This document shows positions 11,301 to 23,300 of a stretch of DNA of 64,000 nt, piece by piece. Positions within the stretch are counted from its first letter, which is position 1; each line of letters begins with the position of its first letter. The stretch spans positions 54,659,805 to 54,723,804 of the forward strand of contig OY755237.1 of the NCBI GenBank assembly GCA_963576725.1. Reading direction: 5' to 3'. This DNA is from Azorinus chamasolen (Eukaryota > Mollusca > Bivalvia > Cardiida > Solecurtidae). A program made the translations under genes and the position numbers. The notes below the pieces were generated by a model. That model saw only the letters and a program-made list of their open reading frames with translations. It searched no databases and had not been told where the DNA came from.

Positions 11301-14300
11301 TCGATGAGGGTTTTATATTCTTCAAACAAAGCAGTGCTAATAACATAATAGTAAAATCTCTCTAAAATCAGGCTTTCAGTTTGGTATAAACATCGGTCTG
11401 GGAGACAGGTGGCAGCTTAATTCAGGATGAAAGTCATGCAAGAAAACTCCTCTAGGAGCTTTCTGCATGACTTTCACCCTACATTAAGCAGTCAACCGTC
11501 TATAAGTATCTAAATTATTCTCTACTAGAATTCCAGTTTAGAGGGGTTTTACTGTACACATATTTAATTCTGTACTTAATGGATAGACTCTTTCATTATG
11601 AATGTTATCTGTATTTAACCCTTATATATGATATGATAGTAAAGTGACCTACCTTGGATAGCTGTTGCCCATGTATATTATGCCATACAGGAAAATGATG
11701 AAGCCCAGAATAGAGGGCACCACCAGCATTTGAGTGTAGAAACCAAGCCAAGCGTAATACAGCCCGATCTGGGCTCCGTAGTAGTGCCTGAAAATGTGAC
11801 ATGATTAGCAAGTATTGAACATATTCCTACTGTAACTTTCTCAATAATCAAAGGAAAAGTGTGTTATTGTGTTTTTACTCTAAATATTCAAATACTATCT
11901 CTCTCCTCTCAACCAGTTTGCCAAGATAAATAAGTGAATTTGGCACCACTTTGATCATTTTAAATGCAGGATGGTATGCAGAATTAATCAATTCTTCAGT
12001 AGTTTCTTGCAATATTTATATGCCATACTGCGGCAACAAATGATAAGTAAATTACATAAAACTTCCATTGGCAAATACCCATGCTTCCTATCTTGGAAAT
12101 GGTCTCAGAACATGTATGCATCAATAAGTTAGATTATGGTCTTTAGTGATGACCCTGATCAGACGGCTCCTACAGGCTTATTTATGGCGTAAAGGGCTAA
12201 AACTTCAATTTGGCTGGTTGTAGGAATAACAGCTATATTTTCCCATCTAGGAATCATTTATACCAAGAGAGGGGACTGATGCAGAGAAACCTTCTGTGAG
12301 CTTCTCGGTTCCTTACTGGCTTAACTCTGTATTCAATATACATTGTATACACCTTTTAATGCCTTTTTCAATCAGAGAATAGGTCCAGATCAGACGGCTC
12401 TTGTAAGAGCCGTTTGATCAGGGACTGGTCTGTTTGCTAGTGAAATAATATTGATCTAATTCTGCAGTTTCTGAAATGGCTAAAACTTCTTAAGTCAATA
12501 TGCCATTATAAAAAAAAGTAGTATTAATATTTATAATATAATTATTTCTTACATTAGCAATCATGGAGTAAAAGAGTTAACATGCCCAATGTAAGTACTG
12601 ATGTATGTAATCCTCAGTACTCTGCATTATCAAGACACCCTGCCAACAGTCCTAGAACTACCGTCATATACTGAACATTGTTAACCCTTTCCCTCATAAA
12701 TATTCATGCGAGAAATAATGAATGTATGAATATTAATTAGCTGAATTTTATAATGGCATCATGAATAAGGTAAGTTGCTGAAGAATCAGATACATGTATA
12801 CATAATGCAATAAACAAACAAGGCACACCCTGATCAGATGGTTTTTATAGGATCAGTGTGATCAGGGTTTGCTATGTTTGCAAATTCATTAAAAGCCATT
12901 CATATTAAGTACAGGCTTAACCCTTTACTCAATGAATATTAATGTAAGAAATAATGACATCATGAATATTAATTGCAGCAGATTAACTTTTATGAAACAG
13001 TGAGAAAGGAATTTTTGGCCATAGTAGAAACTGAAAAGTCATTAGCTATATTACATGTATATCATAAGCAAACAGTAACACAAACTCCGCCCAGCTTTTG
13101 AGCACTTCTCCCCATAGATATGACTTTTAATGCCTGAGAAGACCAAGATCAGATGGCCCCTTTAGGAACCATCTGATCAGGGTCTGCTCTGTTTGCTTAT
13201 GAAATAAGATAGATCTAAATCTAGTTTCTTTGATGGTAAAAAATGCCTAGTTCATGATGCTATGATGTCATGTCTCATTATGTATTTATTAAGTAAAGGG
13301 TTATTGAGTAAAAGGTTACATGTCTATCTGCCAGGAACCTACCTGATGTATTCCAGGGGCTGTATTTTGAAGAACTTCCTCCAGTTGGCCCAGTGGTCGT
13401 ACAGTAACTTCCTGTTGTTGTCACTTGAACCAGCCTTCCAGTGACCCTGAAAGAGGCAACAAGTTGGGGCTTAACCCTTTCCCTGTTCTGTATTTAGGCC
13501 AAATTTCAATACCTACTGAATATTCATTAACAAAATAGTTCTACAGAAATCTGGAAGGTGGAGCATTGTAGACATTTTGGAAAGTAAAGAAACAGTTCTA
13601 TCAAATTCCATTAGCAAACAGAGCAGACCCTGATCAGACGGCTCCTCTAGGAGCCGTCTGATCTGGGTCTACTCTGTTTGCAATGTGTGCAAACACGTTT
13701 ATATAAGGGAAAGGGTTAACCCTTTTCTCCATACACCTTTGTAAACAGAGTACACCCAGATCAGATGGCTCCTGTAGGAACTGTCTGATCAGGGTCTGCT
13801 CTGTTTGCTAATGGAATAATATAAATCTAATTCTACAGTTTTTGCCATAGCCAAAATTTCAGGATTTCATATATCATTACAAAAAATCATCTACGGTAGT
13901 TATTATGCACGATGTCTTTATTTTTTACATGAATATTCATGGAGTATTAAAGGGTTAAAGAAAAGAAGCACTAAACACTCTAAAATTCAGCATTCAAAAG
14001 GTTAAAGGCAGACTTTTCCACTTAGGTAAAAATCAGTATTCAACTCGTAAATAAGAGTATTCGAAGGAACATGTGTGTCACTTGTCAACAGAAGTGAAAT
14101 GAAAAAACCCATGACAAAACCAGTTTGGCAGACAAGATATATGAATAGATAGACAGACAGATAATAGAGAAGTGATTTTAAGTGTCACCTTGCTAAACAG
14201 GCCACACAAAAATTGAGATAAGCAGGAGTTGCTACACTATATTCAGCCAGACCTACCTCGTGCAGGGGATAAGCTGCATCATAATAGCCATCTGACAGCA

Positions 14301-17300
14301 TCTTCTTGACACCTACAAACAGAGGAGATGTGTTTAGTCTTTAAATAGCATCATAATGCATCCTGCCTTAGTATCAATGTACAGCCTCTTCAAACCACAG
14401 GACAAGACATCTGTCAGCCATGGATGGTAGACAAACCCACAAATCCAACAAATAATTGAAGCTGCACATATTTCCTTAAATATTTACATTCGCCCTGCAA
14501 CGTCCTTATATAACCTTATTCTAAAAAGAAAGTTGCATAACCTCATGAACACCGGAAGCACGTCATTCATTTCTTAAATATAAGAAATACAATGGAATAT
14601 AAATATAAGAAATGAATGACGTGCTCCCGGTGTTCATGGGTTATTCAACGCATAGCTTTACGAGCAAAGATTCACGTGAAGCCCTTCGGGCTTCACTAAC
14701 TTTGCTCGTAAACCTATGCGTTGCATAACCTCATGAACACCGGAAGCACGTCATTCATTTCTTAAATATTAGCACACCCAGCCTAATCACCCAAAGTATT
14801 CCGACACCAAATTCTTTGTAAAGATGAATATTTCAATACAGTTTCTACCAATACCAAAACATCCTGTGTACATATGGGATAATAATGCCATTATAAAAAT
14901 TCAGCATATAAATATTCAGGATGTAATTATTTCTTGCATGAATATTCAACAGGCAAAGGATTAACCCATTCCTCCATAGGTTATTTTTAGACACAACCTC
15001 TTTGAATTAATCTACCCAAAAGGAGCATTTACTAGAGAAAAGTAAAATTTTAGAATTTTGTAGTTTGAAACCATTGTGATAAATAGAGCATTTGTTCCCT
15101 ATAGGAGCAAATGCTCTATTTATCACAATGGTTTCAAGAAGTGGTTATTACAGAGGTGTAGTAAGGCGTATTTATGGAGGAAAGGAACTATTCTGTTGAT
15201 CATGACCTAACATTTACAAACAGCTTGGATCAAGATGTGACCCTGAATAAACCAGAGTCTCATAAAAGTTGAAGCCATTTGACACTGAAACAATAGCTTC
15301 TCAGAAGCAGAACCAGCTGGAAGTAAGTAAATATTACAGCAGACCGGGGTAATGTTTTAAGTTGAAGAAATATAATGGCATCATGCATATTAATTAGATT
15401 TTAATAATGGCATGTGTGCACCGAAATGTTTGGAATTGGGAAAAACTGTAGTAACATCTATTATAATTTCAGAAGCATACTGGACTGCCCTGATCAGACT
15501 GCTCCTACAGGGGCTGGCTGATCTGGGTCTTCTCTATTAGCAAATGCTTGATAAAGCATTAATATGAGAGAAAGTACCGCAATTAATGCTTACAGTCATT
15601 TTAGCATTAAACCCATTACCTCATAGGCTATTTTTAGATACAACCCTTTTGAATAAATCTACCTAAAAGGAGCATTAACTTGAGAAAAGGAAAATTTTAG
15701 AATTTTGTAGTTTGAAACCATTGTGATAAATAGAGCATTTGTTCCTATAGGAGAAAATGCTCTATTTATCACAATGGTTTCACATAGTCACTTTGACAGA
15801 GTCATCAATATGAGGGAATGGGTTAATGCCTAATCATGTGTAGCATTACTAAGTCATTTAAACCACATAATGCTTACAGTCATTTGTAACATTGGTCACA
15901 GTCATTTATAGTTTTAATGCTTACAGTCATTTACTAATACAGTCATACTTATAGTCATTGTATAAGCGTAACCCTTTCAGAGCAGGAAACCAGTCACAAA
16001 TGTCCTTTGTAAACATTGTCTAGAGGAGCCCTCTCATCTGGGTCTGCACTGATTGTTCACAATTAGATTGATGTGTTTGATTCAGCTTTGAAAGGGTTAA
16101 TGTTCAGAACAGAAATGATAACAAATCTTTGAATGAAGCAAACATATTTCCAAGTAGGTATTCAATTAATAGCCATTGATGTGTCACAACGTTCCTGACA
16201 TATTTTAATAATATGTCATGTTTTTTATAACTTGTCATACTAAATACTAACAAGAGGGCCATGAGGCCCTGAAGCGCTCACCTGAGATAACCCCAGGGGC
16301 AGGGCCATTTTTGACCACAAGAAATCATGTGTACAACCTTGGTAGAGAACCACTAGGCAAAGCAGTATGCCATTAACTAAAGGTCTAAGCCTTATGGTTT
16401 CATAGAAAAATAATATTTTATATTTTACCCATGAAAAACTGATAAGCCCTGAGGCAGGGCCAAGTGTCGCCCAGTGGTCAGGGTCGTAAGTTAAACATTT
16501 TTGGCAGAGGACCACAAGCCACAGCTACATATTTGTAGAGGACCATTAGATCATGTTACATACCAAATATCAATGGTCTAGGCCTTACAGTTTCAGTAGA
16601 TTTTTAAAGATTTTCCAATGAAAAACTGATAAGCCCTGGGGTGGGGCCATTTTTGGCCCGGCGGTCATAATTTGAACAATATTTGTAGAGGACCATAAGA
16701 TCATGCTACATACCAAATATCAAAGGTCTAGGCCTTACAGTTTGAGAGAAGAAGATTTTTAAAGATTTTCCTTTGAAAAACTAATAAGCCCATGGGCGGG
16801 GCCATTTTTGGCCCGGGGGTCATAATTCGAACAACTGTTGTAGAGGACCAATAGATCATGCTACATACCAAATATCAAAGGTCTATGCCTTACAGTTTGA
16901 GAGAAGATTTTTAAAGATTTTCCTATGAAAAACTGATAAGCCCTTGGGCGGGGCCATTTTTGGCCCGGGGGTCATAATTTGAACAATCTTTGTAGAGGAC
17001 CATTAAATCATGCTACATACCAAATATCAAAGGTCTAGGCCTTACAGTTTGAGAGAAGAAGATTTTTAAAGATTTTCCTATGAAAAACTGATAAGCTCTT
17101 GGGCGGGGCCATTTTGGCCCGGGGGTCATAATTTGAACAACCTTTGTAGAGGACCATAAGATCATGCTACATACCAAATATCAAAGTTCTAGGCCTTACA
17201 GTTTCAGTGAAGAAGATTTTTAAAGATTTTCCTATGAAAAACTGACAAGCCCTTGGGCGGGGCCATTTTTGGCCCAGGGGTCATAATTTGAACATTCTTT

Positions 17301-20300
17301 GTAGAGGACCATAAGATCATGCTACATACCAAATATCAAAGGTCTAGGCTTTACAGTTTGAGAGAAGAAGATTTTTAAAGATTTTCCAATATTACCATAT
17401 ATGGAAAAAAAGACCACGCCCTCTGGCGGCCATGTTTTTTGCCGGATCAAAATTCTTTTAACAACTTTTAAAGTCTATCAACTGAGAAACATTTTGGTGA
17501 AAACTATATTCAAATCGGACAAGTCATTCTGGAGAAGAAGATTTTTCTAGATATTGTGTACAGTTGACATGGCAACAAGACCGATGGCCCCACCCACTAT
17601 CTTTTAACAACTTTTGAAGCACCCACCCACAGTATGTATCTGACCAAGTTTGGTTACAATTTGGCAGTCGGTTTCAGAGAAGAAGTCGTTTGAAATTGTT
17701 GACGGACAGACAGCCGGACGCCGGACACAGGGGTATCACAATAGCTCACCTTGAGCACTTTGTGCTCTGGTGAGCTAAAAACTGAATAATAACACATTCG
17801 TAACAGTATAAAGATCATGCTTATTGTCTGTGGATACAAATCATTTATATCTCATACCATGCAACATACTGATGGAACACTCAAACTGCATTGTACATGT
17901 ACAGTAAAACCTCTCTATAACGACCACTAAAGTGTGTTAATGAAATGATTGTTTGAGCAGGTGGTTGCTTAAAGCAAGGTGAAAGTAAAACAGAGTGCTC
18001 CTATAAGAGCGTTGTTTTTCTTTCACCTTGCTTTAAGCATCCACCTGCCTTTAATACAAAGTACTTGAGGTAATTTAGTGGTCGTTAAAGAGAGGTTTTA
18101 CTGTATATTCAAGTAGGAATGACCGATCAGAGTTTAACCCTTTACTTTATGAATATTTATGTAAGATGTATCAACTATAAATACGATATTAGTTACTTGA
18201 ACTGATAATGGCATTATAAATAAATGGCATTGATAAAGGCATTATAAACAAAGTAATGTTTAACAAGTGCAGACATTATAAAATTAGATATATATTATTT
18301 CATAAGAAAACAGAGCAGAGCCTGATCAGATGGCTTCTGCAGGAGCTAACTGATCTGGGTCTGCTCTGTTTGCAAAGGCCTTAAAAGGCTAGTCTGTAAG
18401 GTAAAGGGTAATTGGTACGACAGACATATATGCAAGAGGATTTTAAGAAACAAACAGTGCAGACCCTGATCAGAGGGCTTTTCGTAAGACCCATCTGATC
18501 TGGACCTACACTATTTGCAAATGTTAGTATATGTATTTCCTGCATTCAAAGGATTAAAACATTTATTCAGTTTTCTCTCTTTCTGTGTTCATCAAGGCAT
18601 CAGCAACATGCTGTTGTTGGTTTTTTTCAGTTGTATGCATACAATAAATTTCATATTATTTTTTGTAACAATCCACAATGATACACATCGTAACAGCTGT
18701 TATGCAGGGGTAAACACAACTTTTGCTAACATATTTATTGTTTGTATCAAGGTTTATCAACATAATTATACTGGATGTGATGCAGTGTATTGTGCTGGGG
18801 ATGTAACTACAGAGAGTGTGTTGTGAAGGGATGTCCTCCTTCTTGCATTTTGCTGAAACATGATCTCTTGGAAGTAGGCCACATAAAAAAGGAGATACAG
18901 AAGAATCTCTTTATAGTGATCACTTCATGAATAAGGTCTTTAACCTTTTGCTTCGTAAATATGCAAAATTTAAGCCTTTGCAATCTAAGAAGACTCAGAT
19001 CAGACAGCTCCTGTTGGAGCTGTCTGATCAGGGTCTGCTCTGTTTACTTCAATTAAGTTACAGATCTGATTCTATCCTATCTGCAATGACAACATTTCAT
19101 TGTCATAATAAAACTGCAGTCAATATGCATGATGCCATAAACATTAGCGAAGAAAAAGGATTCTATATGTTCTACCATGGAAAAAAAATCCTGTGTTTAT
19201 ACAGGTACAGTAAAAACCTCTCTATAACGGCCACTAAATTACATCAAGTATTTTGTGTTAAAGGCAGGTGGGTGCTTAAAGCAAGGTGAAAGTAAAACAG
19301 AATGCTCCTATAGGAATCTAATATTAATGACATCATTATCTCTTACATGAATATTCATAAAGTAAAGGTTTAAGGAAGAGATCCCACCTAGATCTCTCTG
19401 TTACAAGTCTAACATAATTCTGACAACATATCAACAATCGGATACTATGTGAAGACAACACTAAGTCTTGCTCAATGCAACCTCTAACCTACCTGTTCCA
19501 TGAACATCCCAATGCATGAGCTCTGTTTCACAAAAGCAGCCAAAGAGAAATTTCAAAAGACAAATAAGTAGAGTGGTTAAAACATTGAAGAACTCGTTTG
19601 TTTGAACAGAGTAGTCCAAGTCTGGTTTGATTATGTTCTTTACATAATGTATTTACTTTAATGCATTTAGGACATCCAATCTCAACTTTCTACCATTTAC
19701 AAAATTAAATTCAGTAATTTCCGTACCATTTTGATGAATTTAAATTTTTGCACCATTCGTTTTCAACTATTGTTATGAACAGTTATCTGTTTCAACTTTT
19801 TCTTTGCAAAAAAATAAGGTCAAAGTATCAGTGCATTATGCGGCTTCTCATTAGGATCTAAACTGTTTGCATAATTATTCACAGTTTCACTGCTAGCATG
19901 CAGAGTTATATAGAAACTAATAGAGGAACTAACAGTGTACACCCTGATCAAACTACTCCTTCAGGAAGTTTGATCTTGATCTAAACTATTTGGTCAAGTT
20001 TGTCCAACCAAATTCATTAGTGTGCTCACAGTTTTCACGCCCATTTAAACAAATGTTTTTGAAATGTTAGTAGTATAATGAAGAGCATGAAAATAAAATA
20101 AATTTTATCATTCATTTTTGACTTTAACACAATAAAAATCAGATGGGTTTACAGGCTGGGTCATTTAAAATATAACATAGCTACACACAGGCCCGGCAGT
20201 CGCACAGTTAGTAGTAAATTGGTATCAACCATGCATTCAACACTGCACTCAGTCTCATACACATTACCTCGTACTCTATGAGTTGCGTGAATATGGTCAT

Positions 20301-23300
20301 CTAACAAACAGACAAGAAACAAATACAGTGGAAAATCTCCATAGTCTCCATAAGTTAATCCTTCACCGTCAATCACCTCATAGAAACACCTTTTAATGCC
20401 TTTGCAAACGCAGCTGACCAAGATCAGATGATTCCTGTTGGAGCTGCCTGATCACAGTCTGCTCTGTTTGCTTATGGATTTATATACATTGATTCTACAG
20501 ATTTTGTCATGGCCAAAACTTACTGTAATCCTATGCCATTTTAAATCTTCAGCTAATAAATATTCATGATGTCATGATTTTCATGAATATTCATCAGGTA
20601 ATGGGTTAATACATGAACATGAAGTGTCTTGAAAAGCAATGCATTTTGGTGACTGCCTTGTGCAGTATAAAAGTAATACAGAACACTCCTATGGCAGGTT
20701 TATTGTAAAGTTTCATCCTGAATGGCCATCCAAAGTAGACACGACCTCAATGTTATATGCTTCATTCTCTAGCATATGATTGGTGATTGGTCAGATTTTG
20801 ACCAATCAGATACTTGAGAATGTACCGAGACTCAGAAGTTTTATAAGTGGCACATATGAATGACCCACAGAGTTACTTCTATTAGTATGAAGAAAATTAG
20901 GTGTGATTAGAGAATTAATCACATGTCACATCTAACAGAATATTATCAGATTTAAAAGAAAGAAGACTCCTGGAATATTAGAGCATATCACCATTTCATT
21001 AACAACAAACATGATCTAAATTAAAATTCACTGCAAAGATTAATGATTTTCTAGTACAGGCTATGCATATGCTTTGTGGCATTACAATTTGTACAGTGTA
21101 TACAGAAGTGAACATTTTTTTCAAAGCTTATGTAGATGTGTTTGGGAGTAACTGGAATGCCTTTTGCAGATGTGTTGTGACTTGTTTGTAACTTTTGAGC
21201 AAACCAGGAACTGTTCTGTAAAGTTTTAGCGTTTCTTCAGCTTTTTGGGTGGCTATGCATTTTTGTGTGGCATCTCCCGTCAGACTTTCATATTATACTT
21301 TTTGTATGGCTTATACAAGCAAGTGAAATTCTATATATATTTGTAAGATGTTATATGACCTGTCAGGTGATTCAAGTGTACATGTATGTTAACAGTTGAT
21401 GCGGATGCAATGCAACTCTTTGCACATTTCAATGATTTGTTGTAAATATTTTAAACAGTCAACGCAAATGTGAGTCTGTACTGCTTACAAATATGCAGTG
21501 ATAACTGTTTATACAGCCCATTTTTGTACAGTTAACCCTTTCCTTCATATAAACATGTTTTCACGCATTTGCAAACAGAGTAGACCAAGATCAGACGGCT
21601 CCTATAGGAGCGGTCAGATCAGGGTCTTCTCTGTTTGCTAATTGAATTTGATAAATGTTTATTTACTTTCTAAAATGGCCACAAATTTCCACCTTCCATA
21701 TTTCATTATAACTATTTTGTCCATGAATATTCAGTAGGTATTGAAATTTGGACAAAATATATATGGAACAGGGAAAGGGTTAATACAAATTGTTGTGACA
21801 TAATGAACACCCCTGCATTGCATATACATTTATCTCTACTCCATGAATATTCATGTCAGAAATAAAATACATCATGAATATTCATTAGATTAATTATTTA
21901 AATGACTTTTTTGGTCATGGCAGACACCATACAATCAGATCTATATAATGACATAGGCAAACAGAGTAGACCATGATATGATGACTCCTATTGGAGCCAT
22001 CTGATCTGAAACTACTCCTGTCTGTAGAAGTGTAAAAATGCATATTAATGGAGTAAAAGGTTAAACATGTATGTTAAACATACTGTGAATTCATTGTTCA
22101 TGACATTTTTCTATAGCTTATTTATATGACTTGTATTGAAGAGTTTGTATAGCTAACACAGATATATTGAGACATTATGAAACAAGTTGTGTACTGGAAT
22201 TATACTGAGTGAGTTGGGAAACTTGGATACTTTGCATAGGTTATATAGAAAAGTTGTGATGTTTGTTACATAGCTGAATTGTGACAAGAGCACAGCAGAA
22301 TCTGTCTTAAGTGACCATCAAAAAGGTCTAATTATGGGTCTGTAAGACAGGCTGTAGCTTAATGCAGGCCAAAAGGAATGTAGAAGCTCCTACAGGAGTT
22401 TGTGCATGAACTTGTTGCCTGCATTAACCCATTCCCGCATATTGACGCCTTTTGACGCTTCTGTAAAAGTCACTTTGTGAAACCATTGTGGTAAATAGAG
22501 CAAAATTTTCCTTTTCTCTAGTTTATGCTCCTGGGTCTAAAAATAGCCTAAGTGGGAATGGGTTAAGCAACCACCTACTTTTTCAGAATCTTTGTCAAAT
22601 CAATACTAGAACTACCACTAAAGTTGATGAATACCCCCACTAGCACATTTGACACAGAGATGGGTGTTATAGAAATAAATCACTACAATATCTGCTACAG
22701 TTTAGAAAAAAACTCCTGAAAACCTGAAATTTCCTAAAAAATTCTAAGTCAAAATGCTGTAATTCCGTTAAAAATCAATGTAGTGTAACAAAATTCAAAC
22801 TTGATCTGTAACTCATTATTATAAAGCTACATACCAAATATCACATCAATATCTGCAAGGCTTAAAAAAAAACTCAGGAAAACCTGAATTTCCTAAATAT
22901 TTCTAAGTAAAATCACTGTATTTCGTGAAAAATCAATGAAGCGCAACAAAATTCAAACTTGATCTGTAACTCATTATAATAAAGCCACATACCAAATATC
23001 ACTTCAACATCTGTAAAGGTTTAGAAAAAAACTTCGGAAAACCTGAATTTCCGAAAAATTTCTAAGTAAAATCACTGTATTTCCGTGAAACATCATTGAA
23101 GCGTAATGAAATTCCAACTCGATCTGTAACTCATTATAATAAAGCCACATACCAAATATCACTTAAATATCTGTAAAGGTGCAGAAAAAAACTCCGGAAA
23201 ACCTGAATTTCCGAAAAAAAATCAGTAAAATCACTGTATTTTCGAGAAAAATCAATGAAGCGTAACAAATTCAAACTTGATCTGTAACTCATTATAATAA

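Noticed and set aside
16251..16520. 91-codon minus-strand open frame over the pearl-like start
   Set aside because: It lies entirely in repeat DNA, with no domain resemblance.
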